From: Brevinematales bacterium
GTDB lineage: Bacteria; Spirochaetota; Brevinematia; DTOW01
Direction of reading: 5' to 3'
Assembly (NCBI GenBank): GCA_026415355.1
Contig: JAOAHF010000015.1
Span: forward strand, 6,249 to 49,398
DNA length: 43,150 nucleotides
Part shown: piece after piece, positions 35,930 through 43,150 of the stretch
Numbering within the stretch: the first letter of the stretch is position 1
How the letters are laid out: each line of letters starts with the position of its first letter
The notes under the pieces: generated by a model
The model's database searches: none
The model's input: only the letters and a program-made list of their open reading frames with translations
What the model was told of the DNA's origin: nothing
Made by a program: the position numbers and the translations under genes

Positions 35930-36940
35930 ATGAGTAAGGTTAGTGTTGCTGTTATAGGTGTAGGACATATGGGAAGGTATCATGTGAATGCTCTTGCTTC
36001 GATGGATGACGTTAATCTTGTTGGGGTTTGTGATATTAATGAGAAGCAAGGTTATGAGATTGCAGATAGATATAAGACTAAATATTTTAGAGATGTTAGA
36101 GACCTTTTTGGTAGAGTTGATGCAGTGGTAGTTGCTGTACCTACGTTTTTACATTACTATATTGCTTCTGAATTCATAAAGAGAGGGGTTCATGTACTTG
36201 TTGAAAAACCTATAACTAGAAGTATTAATTATGCCAAGAAGTTAATAGATCTTTCGTCAAAGTATAACGTTGTATTACAAGTAGGTCATATAGAGCGTTA
36301 TAATGGGGCAGTTCAAGAGCTTAGGAATATAGTAACAAAACCATTACTTATAGAAGCAAGAAGAATGGGACCAAAGAATACTAGAATAAGAGATGTTGGT
36401 GTAGTTCTTGATCTTATGGTTCATGACTTAGATATTGTATTGAATGTAATAGGTAAGGGTAATAAGGATATTATATACATTGGTGCTTCTGGAATAAAAG
36501 TTTACTCTGATTATGAAGATGTTGCAAATGCTACAATAGTATTTTCTGATGAGACTATAGCAAATATTACTGCTAGTAGGGTAACGGAGAATAAAAGGAG
36601 AATCCTTCAGATATCTCAAGAAGGGTCATTTATTGAGATTGATTACTCTACTCAGGATATAACAATATATAGACAAGCGTCTTCAGATTATATACTGAAT
36701 AAGGATGAAATAAAGTATGTTCAAGAAGCATTCATAGAGAAAGTTTTTGTTAAAAAAGAAGATGCTCTTAAAAGGGAGTTGAGACATTTTATAAATTGTG
36801 TTTTGGGTAAGGAAAAACCAATGTTTAGTAATGAATTGGATCTTAAGACTCACACGGTAGCAAAGAAGATTATGGATATCATATATAGCCAGTGGAGAGC
36901 AAACTTTTCAAAATATCCTCACTATCATGAAATTATTTGA
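35930..36940 (+). CDS. Gfo/Idh/MocA-family NAD(P)-dependent oxidoreductase
   Basis: Rossmann fold at the N-terminus (VAVIGVGHMGRYHVNAL), the family EKP motif in VLVEKPITRS near 90-99, then the alpha/beta domain with GHIERYNGAV and VVLDLMVHDLDIVL. The GHIERxN plus HDLDI combination is seen in sugar-nucleotide dehydrogenases such as GnnA-type enzymes that act on UDP-GlcNAc in lipid A synthesis; this is a possibility, not a firm call, and no lpx gene is nearby. The ATG one base after the queF stop has AGAGG upstream; an earlier in-frame codon inside queF is less likely. It overlaps tsaE by 14 bases. Confidence 0.85.
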   Translation: MSKVSVAVIGVGHMGRYHVNALASMDDVNLVGVCDINEKQGYEIADRYKTKYFRDVRDLFGRVDAVVVAVPTFLHYYIASEFIKRGVHVLVEKPITRSINYAKKLIDLSSKYNVVLQVGHIERYNGAVQELRNIVTKPLLIEARRMGPKNTRIRDVGVVLDLMVHDLDIVLNVIGKGNKDIIYIGASGIKVYSDYEDVANATIVFSDETIANITASRVTENKRRILQISQEGSFIEIDYSTQDITIYRQASSDYILNKDEIKYVQEAFIEKVFVKKEDALKRELRHFINCVLGKEKPMFSNELDLKTHTVAKKIMDIIYSQWRANFSKYPHYHEII

Positions 36941-37352
36941 AACAATAACAAAATCTGAAGAAGACACGAAAAAAGTTGCTTTTGAATTTGCCAGTATTAC
37001 CAAAAAAGGAGATATTGTTGTTCTTTCTGGTGATTTAGGTAGTGGTAAAACTACTTTTGTTAAAGGTTTTTGTTTGTATTTCAACATTAGTGAAGAAGAT
37101 GTTTCAAGTCCATCGTTCACTTTGTTAAACGTTTATGAAGGTAGAGTTAGGATATATCATTTAGATCTATATAGGATTGAGAATATTAATTTTGTAGATT
37201 ATGAAACATTTCTTGACTATCTGAAGGATGAGAAAGCAATAAAACTCATTGAATGGAATAAGATTAACATTGATTTAGAATTTGATTTATTTGTTATTGA
37301 AATAGAGCACATAAGCGAGAAGGAAAGGAAAATTACAATAAAAAAGGGGTAA
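36927..37352 (+). CDS. tsaE: tRNA threonylcarbamoyladenosine synthesis ATPase TsaE
   Basis: ATPase that cycles the TsaB-TsaD complex making t6A37 in ANN-reading tRNAs. Walker A GDLGSGKTTFVKGF begins near residue 35. SSPSFTLLNVYEG and the Asp of HLDLYRI are the family's switch motifs, and LIEW comes near 112. The length of 141 residues is normal. It begins inside the 3' end of the preceding oxidoreductase gene, so translation is probably coupled. TsaB, TsaC and TsaD are not in the window. Its stop codon lies within a terminator hairpin. Confidence 0.95.
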   Translation: MKLFETITKSEEDTKKVAFEFASITKKGDIVVLSGDLGSGKTTFVKGFCLYFNISEEDVSSPSFTLLNVYEGRVRIYHLDLYRIENINFVDYETFLDYLKDEKAIKLIEWNKINIDLEFDLFVIEIEHISEKERKITIKKG

Positions 37353-37375
37353 AGTCTACCCCTGAAATTTTACTC
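37345..37375. terminator. Terminator shared by tsaE and the convergent secreted-protein gene
   Basis: A 7-bp stem AGGGGTA/TACCCCT with a five-base loop overlaps the tsaE stop codon, with A-rich sequence on the left and T-rich sequence on the right. It is suited to ending transcription from both sides. Confidence 0.75.
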
Positions 37376-37942
37376 TTTAAATTTTGATAGATCTAAAACG
37401 CTATTAAAACCGTCAAATCCATCTGGTTGTTTATTGGGATTGAATGGATCTTCAATCCAAGTCATATCTTTTTGGTTATTAAAATCTTTGTCAAGAGGGT
37501 TTTTATGGTAGATGACAAATTTGTATATAAAATCTCCTAATCTTACATCCTCTAGTTTTAACTTCCAGGTGTCTTCATCTACTTTCTTCATTAGATTTTC
37601 TGCTGGATTCCATCCATTCATAGTTCCACCGATCGCTAGAGAGTATATGGGTTTAGTTGCTAGATTTTGCTGTTTTTCTAGGTACAGATTTACTCTTGCT
37701 TCTGCAGATTTTTTCTTCATACCCTTTAGAGATGGATCTTGAGCTTCTTTTTTGACTCTTTCAACCATTTCACTAACATACTTTTTCAAATCACTTACCT
37801 TTATTGTAAATTCAAGCGTTCCTTTTCTACCTTTTACTTCAATTAGTTTCACGCTCTTGCTTCCAGTGTCAAAATCTTTAGCAATGGTGGTAAGCGAAAA
37901 AGCAAAAGTAAATATCAGGGCTATAGATAGTAATCTTCTCAT
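37370..37942 (-). CDS. Secreted protein with glycogen-binding-like (CBM48/AMPK-type) domain
   Basis: The signal peptide spans residues 1-21 (LTTIA). A charged region to about 95 contains a KKKSAEARVNLYLEK helix. Residues about 98-190 resemble the early-set domain of CBM48/AMPK-beta proteins: SLAIGGTMNGWNPAENLMKK, EDTWKLKLEDVRLGDFIYKFVI, then WIEDPFNPNKQPDGFDGFNSVL. In the family this fold binds glycogen or other alpha-glucans, but no enzyme domain is present here and ligand binding is not shown. An AGGAGGT site precedes the ATG. It appears monocistronic. Confidence 0.78.
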   Translation of the reverse strand: MRRLLSIALIFTFAFSLTTIAKDFDTGSKSVKLIEVKGRKGTLEFTIKVSDLKKYVSEMVERVKKEAQDPSLKGMKKKSAEARVNLYLEKQQNLATKPIYSLAIGGTMNGWNPAENLMKKVDEDTWKLKLEDVRLGDFIYKFVIYHKNPLDKDFNNQKDMTWIEDPFNPNKQPDGFDGFNSVLDLSKFKE

Positions 37943-38083
37943 ATCATACCTCCTATTACCTGTTACCTGAAATTCTAAAAATACGCTTATCTCCTTTCAA
38001 TATTCTTTTGTTTGTGATACTTTATATTTTGGAAGTTTCTCTTTTATTGAAAGAGCTTTTGTGTATTGTCTACAATAACTATT

Positions 38084-38620
38084 ATGAAGAAGATAAGTTT
38101 ATTTATCTTTTTAGTTTTATTTTTATTTTTATTTACACCATTGATCTTGTATGGAGTTAGATTAGAAGGGGTAGTGGTTGATGTTGAAGATGGGGATACT
38201 ATAACAATAAGAACGAAAGATGGTAAATACTACGATATAAGACTATTAGGTATAGATGCTCCTGAGACTAAGAGGAATGCTAAGTTTAAGAGAGATACTA
38301 CGAAAGTTGAAGTTGCTGGAGAGTATAATGTATTCATAAGAATTCCACCTAACTCATTAATTAGACTCGGGAATGAAGCTAAATATGAGCTTAGAAGATT
38401 AATACTGAACAAAACTGTATTGGTTGATATAGAAGATGTTGATAGATATAAAAGGAATCTAGGATGGGTATGGTATGATAATATGTTAGTTAATGAATAT
38501 ATGGTTAGAAATGGTTTAGCAAGACCTTATATGTTAAAAAAGAGAAGTGCATATTACTACAGAATACTGAATGCAGAAGATAAGGCAAAGAGAGAGAAAT
38601 TAGGCATATATGCTTACTGA
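38084..38620 (+). CDS. Secreted thermonuclease-like (SNase) protein
   Basis: A signal peptide or anchor at about 1-23 precedes a staphylococcal-nuclease OB fold. The calcium and catalytic residues are present: Asp in VEDGDTITIR, Arg/Asp/Glu in IRLLGIDAPET, and Arg in DRYKRNLGWVWY, with NGLARPY and REKLGIYAY at the end. It probably degrades DNA or RNA in the periplasm or outside the cell. The start is the ATG giving MKKISLF; the frame runs six codons upstream to a TTG with no support. It converges on rodA with only 15 bases between the stops. It stands alone. Confidence 0.88.
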   Translation: MKKISLFIFLVLFLFLFTPLILYGVRLEGVVVDVEDGDTITIRTKDGKYYDIRLLGIDAPETKRNAKFKRDTTKVEVAGEYNVFIRIPPNSLIRLGNEAKYELRRLILNKTVLVDIEDVDRYKRNLGWVWYDNMLVNEYMVRNGLARPYMLKKRSAYYYRILNAEDKAKREKLGIYAY

Positions 38621-38635
38621 TGATTATGGATAATA

Positions 38636-39943
38636 CTAGTATAGTATAAATCTTTCTCTGTAGATGTTATTAACTATACCTATAAGTGCTAGATTGGTTA
38701 TTATAGATGATCCTCCATAGGACATAAACGGTAGTGGTAATCCTGTTACGGGTGCTAGACCTAGAACCATGAGCATGTTTATAGTGAAGTTTACAAATAT
38801 TATTGATGTTGTACCACTTAGTAATAGATATGTTTTTTGGTTTTCTGAGTTACTTATAAGCCAAAGTAATCTAAAGAATAATATTAGGAAGAGTATTAAG
38901 ACAATAATGCTTCCTACTAATCCCCATTCCTCTGCGAGTACGGCAAATATGAAGTCAGTGTGTCTTTCTGGTAGTATATTCAATTTATTTTGAGATCCTT
39001 TCATAAATCCTTTTCCGAATAATCCTCCCGAACCTACTGCTATTTCTGATTGGATTACGTTATATCCTGCTCCAAGTCTATCTATTTCGGGACTAAAGAA
39101 TACCATTAATCTGTTTTTTTGATATGGTTTAAGTTTATTATATGCAATATTGCCTGCTAAAAAACCTAGTGAAAATATTAATATTAGAATACCAAATATC
39201 ATTCTAACTCTATCTTTTGCGAATCTTGATATTATAAAGGAAGTTACAAATATGAAGATTGATGATGCTAATAAAGCGTAAGCAAATTCTTTTGATATTA
39301 GTACTTTTAGTGTTTTTGATAAGTTTTGTATTATGTTGGACTTTTGTAGAAAATCAACATAGGCATTGAAAAAGGGGAAAAATCCTAGTGAAAATCCTAT
39401 AAATATCAGCATGAGTAAATACCTATGATTTAGGCCTGCTAACAATGAGAATATTATGAATAGCAGAAAATATGATATAGCCATTCCTAGATCTGGTTGT
39501 AGCATTATTATTCCAACGGGACCTAAGAATATCAAAGAAACTATAACAAAAGTTGAAAATTTTTTTGGATCGACACCTTCGATTGTTAGGTATTTAGTGG
39601 CTAGAAGTAGCACCCCGACTTTTAAAAATTCTGAAGGTTGTATTCCCATTCCGAGTATATTTAACCAGCTTTTAGTTCCTCTTATTTCTCTTCCTATAAA
39701 GATTGTTAGTATGGTCAGAAGTGTGAAAAATACATAGATTATCAACGAAGAGTTTATCATAGTTTCATACTTCGTGAAGAATAATGTTATCATTATGGTA
39801 AATCCTATTATTACCCATATTGCTTGCTTTAGAAATATAGATTTGTCGAAGTAGTAACTGGCGCTATATAGATTTACAAGACCTATGATTATGAGTGATA
39901 AAACAGTAAATGTTATAATTCTATCAAATGGTAGTCTGTTCAT
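38636..39943 (-). CDS. rodA: Peptidoglycan glycosyltransferase RodA
   Basis: SEDS-family glycan polymerase of the elongation machinery, working with PBP2. About ten membrane helices. Family motifs: RGTKSWLNILGMGIQPSEF near 88-106, the LQPDLGMA block near 148 (with the catalytic Asp), GSGGLFGKGFMKGSQNKL and LPERHTDFIFAVLAEEWGL, and LPLPFMSYGGSS near the end. The Asn-Ile-Leu-Pro-Glu-Arg-His-Thr-Asp string is typical of RodA rather than FtsW. At 435 residues it is slightly long: extra sequence lies between about 195 and 270. It follows the upstream gene by three bases with no clear site of its own. PBP2 and mreBCD are not adjacent. Confidence 0.93.
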   Translation of the reverse strand: MNRLPFDRIITFTVLSLIIIGLVNLYSASYYFDKSIFLKQAIWVIIGFTIMITLFFTKYETMINSSLIIYVFFTLLTILTIFIGREIRGTKSWLNILGMGIQPSEFLKVGVLLLATKYLTIEGVDPKKFSTFVIVSLIFLGPVGIIMLQPDLGMAISYFLLFIIFSLLAGLNHRYLLMLIFIGFSLGFFPFFNAYVDFLQKSNIIQNLSKTLKVLISKEFAYALLASSIFIFVTSFIISRFAKDRVRMIFGILILIFSLGFLAGNIAYNKLKPYQKNRLMVFFSPEIDRLGAGYNVIQSEIAVGSGGLFGKGFMKGSQNKLNILPERHTDFIFAVLAEEWGLVGSIIVLILFLILFFRLLWLISNSENQKTYLLLSGTTSIIFVNFTINMLMVLGLAPVTGLPLPFMSYGGSSIITNLALIGIVNNIYRERFILY

Positions 39944-39946
39944 AAA

Positions 39947-40750
39947 CTATTTTTTCTTTTCTTTTATTTTTAGGTCTTCTTCCATTTTTTGTGACCATTT
40001 GTCTATTATTTTCTTTATTTCTTTTGATTCTTCGTATTGCCCGAGTACATTGTTCATACGCATTATAGCTTTAAGATGTTCTTGAGCCTTACGCATGTCA
40101 CTTATTTCGTGTCCTGATATTTCATATTTTTCTCTATATTCGTCTGCAGACTTTCTCAATAAATCTTTTGCGTATGCTATTAGTTCGTTATAATATCTAT
40201 AATTAGGGTCCATAGGATTCATACCAGTATACTCTCTAAAGTTTATACAATTCTTGGCGACAACAGCAAGTTTTGAAAACATTTCGAGCAGTTTATACTT
40301 CCATTTTCCTCCCTCGAGCTCTTCTGATAATATTTTTAGTGTTAATTCTATCTTCTTAAGCAAATATAACTTTCTATATGGTGTCATTTTTTCCGTACCT
40401 TTAAGTCTATCGCTTATCTCGTTTAAGTCCCCATCTAAAACGTCACTTACTATTTTTTCTAACACTGATATGGCGTTATACAAGTTTTTTCTAGCATTTT
40501 CTAGTAATTCGTCCTGTTTAATATCCATAGTGTGCATACTTAGTCTATTCATCTTTATATATGATATCGCTATGTCAGTGTATAAGCTTGCGAGAAGAAA
40601 ATTTTTGTAGTTTCCTAGGTTTCCACCTCTTAAGCTACTTACTTCTATGTTTTGTATTTGTTTTTTTATGTTTTCAATTTCTTCTTTTAATGGATGAGAT
40701 AACTGCTGATATGCTTCTTTTTTTTCTTTTTCGATTCTTTTTATTGCCAT
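39947..40750 (-). CDS. Helical cytoplasmic protein of unknown function
   Basis: A 267-residue protein that I do not recognise. It has no signal peptide or membrane segment and is strongly charged, with Lys/Glu-rich ends (MAIKRIEKEKKEAYQQL and KMEEDLKIKEKKK) and long predicted helices throughout, such as ENARKNLYNAISVLEKIVSD and LRKSADEYREKYE. It may be a coiled-coil or helical-repeat scaffold. A GGAG ribosome binding site overlaps the stop of the PilZ-type gene, and rodA starts three bases after its own stop. The position between a c-di-GMP-type protein and rodA suggests a linking role, but that is inference. Confidence 0.75.
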   Translation of the reverse strand: MAIKRIEKEKKEAYQQLSHPLKEEIENIKKQIQNIEVSSLRGGNLGNYKNFLLASLYTDIAISYIKMNRLSMHTMDIKQDELLENARKNLYNAISVLEKIVSDVLDGDLNEISDRLKGTEKMTPYRKLYLLKKIELTLKILSEELEGGKWKYKLLEMFSKLAVVAKNCINFREYTGMNPMDPNYRYYNELIAYAKDLLRKSADEYREKYEISGHEISDMRKAQEHLKAIMRMNNVLGQYEESKEIKKIIDKWSQKMEEDLKIKEKKK

Positions 40751-40753
40751 ATG

Positions 40754-41941
40754 TTACTCCTTATTTTTCTTAATGAAGTCTGATATTATAACTTCGTCTG
40801 ATTTGTCAAGATTCTCAAATTCAACTGCTAAGAAAAGTTTTTCTTCTTGGGCATCTATTCTCAGTACTTTGCCTTTTACTGATATTGATTTACCGTTGTT
40901 AAACTTTATATTTAGCTTAACTTTAGTACCTGCTTCAAGAAACTTGGATAGATACTGCTCTATTTCTACTTTTATTCCTCCTATACTTATATCATGAACA
41001 GGAAGTGGATATTCTGAATTTTGAGCTAGTGAAAATAGTTTGTACTTTGCTAATGCTTCTGATACTATATCTCCCAATGATCTTATGTAAAATACATCTC
41101 TTATTGTTAAAGATTTACTTACCTTGTCAAGTAAGCTTGCTACTCTTATATGTCCTACAGTATTCTCAAATAGGAATATTGGTACATAACATATACTTTT
41201 TATGTTATTTTTTTGGAAAAATATGATAAACTTTTTTATTTCTTCTTCTATCTTACTACTGTTCCAATTAAGATCCTCCATAAATTTCGTGAAAGGTATT
41301 ATATCATCTCCAAAGTACTTTTTATAGTAAGATTTAGGATCTTGGGTGTCTTCAATAAGTAGAGATTTTTTGTATTTTGATATTATTATAACAGGCAAAG
41401 GCAGGTTTTCTCCTTGTTTGTGTAAAAATAATTCACCTATGTTTGATATTCCTTTTAGCTCGGTGTTTACCATTTTTATTATAAGTGGTATTTGTGGTGT
41501 ATCTTTTGATAGTTCATTGAATATAGTTGCAAGTCTAGGTGGCATTGATTGTATTTTTGTTCTTAGTTCTTGTGAGATATCCCTTATAACATTTATGTTA
41601 CAAAACACTTTGCCGTAGCAAAGGCTTCTCTCGTATTTTCTTGGTATCCATATTTCAACTTGTGATGGTATGAGTATTGATAGTTCTTTGCCTGATATTT
41701 TGACAACTTCAGACTTAAAATGATATGGTTCCTTGTTCAACTCGAAAGATATATCAACAGATTTAACTGATGACGGTATCTCAAAATCAGTTTCTAGAGT
41801 CATTATATATTCTGATATATTACTTATCGTTCCATTGAGTTTGTTGTTATCGTACACTATATTTAGCTTTAATGTGTATAACTTGCATATTTTAAAGATC
41901 GATATTATCTCTCCATAATCTGTTATAACTTTCTGAGGCAT
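40754..41941 (-). CDS. PilZ-type c-di-GMP effector with an interrupted PilZ domain
   Basis: Residues 1-98 form a beta-rich domain like the PilZN/YcgR-N type. A c-di-GMP-type RxxxR (Arg101, Arg105 in PRKYER) then starts a strand, but the partner motif DxSxxG (Asp317, Ser319, Gly322 in HDISIGGIKVE) comes only about 210 residues later. The rest of the barrel runs to about 390 (GTKVKLNIKF, KGKVLRID, FLAVEFENL). The inserted 125-310 region is alpha/beta and GAF-like (LPVIIISKYKKSLLIED, ICYVPIFLFENTVGHIRVASL). It heads an operon with an unknown gene and rodA. C-di-GMP binding is inferred from the two motifs. Confidence 0.8.
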   Translation of the reverse strand: MPQKVITDYGEIISIFKICKLYTLKLNIVYDNNKLNGTISNISEYIMTLETDFEIPSSVKSVDISFELNKEPYHFKSEVVKISGKELSILIPSQVEIWIPRKYERSLCYGKVFCNINVIRDISQELRTKIQSMPPRLATIFNELSKDTPQIPLIIKMVNTELKGISNIGELFLHKQGENLPLPVIIISKYKKSLLIEDTQDPKSYYKKYFGDDIIPFTKFMEDLNWNSSKIEEEIKKFIIFFQKNNIKSICYVPIFLFENTVGHIRVASLLDKVSKSLTIRDVFYIRSLGDIVSEALAKYKLFSLAQNSEYPLPVHDISIGGIKVEIEQYLSKFLEAGTKVKLNIKFNNGKSISVKGKVLRIDAQEEKLFLAVEFENLDKSDEVIISDFIKKNKE

Positions 41942-42107
41942 ACTCTAAATATTATATCTCATCCTCTCAAATTTTTCAATAATCGGTCAGTTTTTCATCC
42001 TGGTCAGTCAACTATTTGCTAGTTTTGCTTTTTAGTGTGAATATTTCTTGTTAAATGCTTTTGCAAAGTATTTACATAGTCTTTAACTAAAATTATTTTT
42101 TCGTTTC

Positions 42108-42140
42108 TATAATTATCTAAATCCTACAATTATTGGAGGT
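42108..42140 (+). promoter_or_regulatory. Probable -10 box and ribosome binding site of the lipoprotein gene
   Basis: A consensus TATAAT lies at 42108-42113, without a good -35 box at standard spacing, and GGAGGT at 42135-42140 is six bases before the ATG. An alternative pair TTTACA (42071-42076) and TATTTT (42094-42099) has 17-base spacing. Confidence 0.4.
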
Positions 42141-42146
42141 TATCTT

Positions 42147-43150
42147 ATGAAGAAAATATTTATAGTTTTAATTGTCATAGCGCTTACAGTTGCTGTATTT
42201 TACAGTTGTGCTAGACAAGTCACAGAGAATACAGGTAACGACTTTAGTGAAATGGATAATACCGATGGTGGAAATAATAACTCTAACGGAAATAATATAG
42301 GTTCTAGTAGTGCTATTTACAATTTTTTGGATCTAGTAATAACAGAAATCAACTGGGGAGGATCATATTCAAATACTACTGATGCTACTCCAAATGGAGA
42401 ATTCGTGGAGATAATGAATAACACATCAAGTCCGATAAACTTGACAGGATTTCAATTGAGGTATGATGGTGGAGGTGATTTTACGAACAAGAGGGTTACA
42501 TTACCTAGTATAGTTCTCAATCCTGGTGAGTTTCTGGTTGTGTTTATAACGAATAGTTCTAACAATCCTTATGAGTTAGTGTTAAATACCAACACTTATA
42601 AAACGTTTTTGTGGAGTGGGATAAACTACATAGGTAATGGTGGATTTAGGATAGCAATAATAGCGCCGAATGGAGAAGAGATAGACTTTGTTGAGACGAG
42701 GAGTGGGAAACCTGGGCAGGTTATGATGAAGGGTAGTTCAGGGATGCCAAAGAGGACTATGGAGAGAGTATTGCCGTTTATAAGTGGGACAAATAATAGT
42801 GCTTGGGAAGCTGCTGTGAGCAATATTAACTATGCTTATGGTGGAACTAACAATCTTGGAACACCTGGTGCTTCGAACTCTGTGTGGTTTGTCTTTAGAG
42901 CTATATTGTTGGCTACTCCTACTAATAATACAACTATAAATAAAGCACTGAATTCAACGCAGAATTTTGTATGGATGCTGACAGGTTTAGGAAGTTCATA
43001 TTCATCGTATATACTAGTATTCACTACTAGTAACCAAGTATTTACGAATATATCAGTGAATACTACTAACACTAATATAAACATCCTCGCATTCCCAGTA
43101 GAAACCTATAAGTGGTTTGTTCTAGGAGTATCTGGTGGTATAACTAACTC
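42147..43150 (+). CDS. Lipoprotein with lamin-tail domain (partial, runs off the window)
   Basis: The N-terminus is a lipoprotein signal peptide (MKKIFIVLIVIALTVAVFYS) with Cys21 as the likely lipidation site; FYSC is a loose, spirochaete-like lipobox. A low-complexity Asn/Gly/Ser linker follows to about 52. Residues about 58-200 look like a lamin-tail domain: LVITEINWGG, GEFVEIMNNTSSPINLTGFQLRY, LNPGEFLVVFITN, and a GTPGASN end. The rest is Thr/Asn-rich, beta-strand-like repeats. At least 334 codons are open to the window edge, with no stop. Surface exposure is likely but inferred. Lamin-tail domains are found in many large bacterial surface proteins, often with nucleases. Confidence 0.85.
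   Translation, partial: MKKIFIVLIVIALTVAVFYSCARQVTENTGNDFSEMDNTDGGNNNSNGNNIGSSSAIYNFLDLVITEINWGGSYSNTTDATPNGEFVEIMNNTSSPINLTGFQLRYDGGGDFTNKRVTLPSIVLNPGEFLVVFITNSSNNPYELVLNTNTYKTFLWSGINYIGNGGFRIAIIAPNGEEIDFVETRSGKPGQVMMKGSSGMPKRTMERVLPFISGTNNSAWEAAVSNINYAYGGTNNLGTPGASNSVWFVFRAILLATPTNNTTINKALNSTQNFVWMLTGLGSSYSSYILVFTTSNQVFTNISVNTTNTNINILAFPVETYKWFVLGVSGGITN

Noticed and set aside
42626-43084. Two small minus-strand reading frames near the right end
   Set aside because: They lie entirely opposite the lipoprotein gene, which has a signal peptide, a domain match and a ribosome binding site.

Overview
The window is AT-rich bacterial DNA from a motile organism with two membranes. FliE and FliL point to flagella. 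A TonB-dependent receptor, a LolD-type ATPase, many Sec signal peptides and a lipoprotein point to an outer membrane. The style of FliE, the PilZ protein with an interrupted domain, the many TPR proteins and the two-cyclic-nucleotide-domain protein fit a spirochaete (Spirochaetota), perhaps one of the AT-rich deep lineages. This placement is inference: no rRNA is present. Genes are dense, sit on both strands in short operons, and mostly have AGGAGG-type ribosome binding sites. I see no insertion sequence, phage, CRISPR array or clear horizontally acquired island.

Layout. 0-12.7 kb is largely housekeeping: priA, murB, serS, a membrane TPR protein coupled to a DtxR/MntR-like regulator, gyrB, homoserine dehydrogenase, a YggT protein, a secreted unknown and fabG. 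12.7-13.4 kb holds two tRNA genes, Arg with the unusual anticodon GCG and Pro with CGG, on either side of fliL. 13.4-17.0 kb is a five-gene minus-strand operon reading fliE, ribD, a tail-anchored TPR protein, an unknown, and a membrane J-domain protein.

17.5-23.1 kb is the most striking block. It is a four-gene operon with its own promoter and terminator: two periplasmic binding proteins of different folds, a membrane HAMP/SpoIIE phosphatase with a periplasmic sensor region, and a TonB-dependent outer-membrane receptor, with no ABC permease or ATPase. It looks like a route from the cell surface through the periplasm to a cytoplasmic phosphatase rather than an importer.

23.2-31.4 kb carries a two-domain cyclic-nucleotide-binding protein, a Spy/CpxP-like protein, an orphan LolD-like ATPase, queC, an RluD-type pseudouridine synthase, a pair of secreted proteins with predicted beta-rich C-termini, and a D-lactate dehydrogenase-like enzyme. 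31.6-38.6 kb has ppdK, cbiMN-type metal transport genes behind a hairpin that covers the ribosome binding site, queF, a Gfo/Idh/MocA oxidoreductase overlapping tsaE, a secreted glycogen-binding-like protein and a secreted thermonuclease. 38.6-41.9 kb is a tight minus-strand operon, PilZ-type protein then unknown then rodA, which could tie c-di-GMP to cell elongation. The window ends inside a lipoprotein with a lamin-tail domain.
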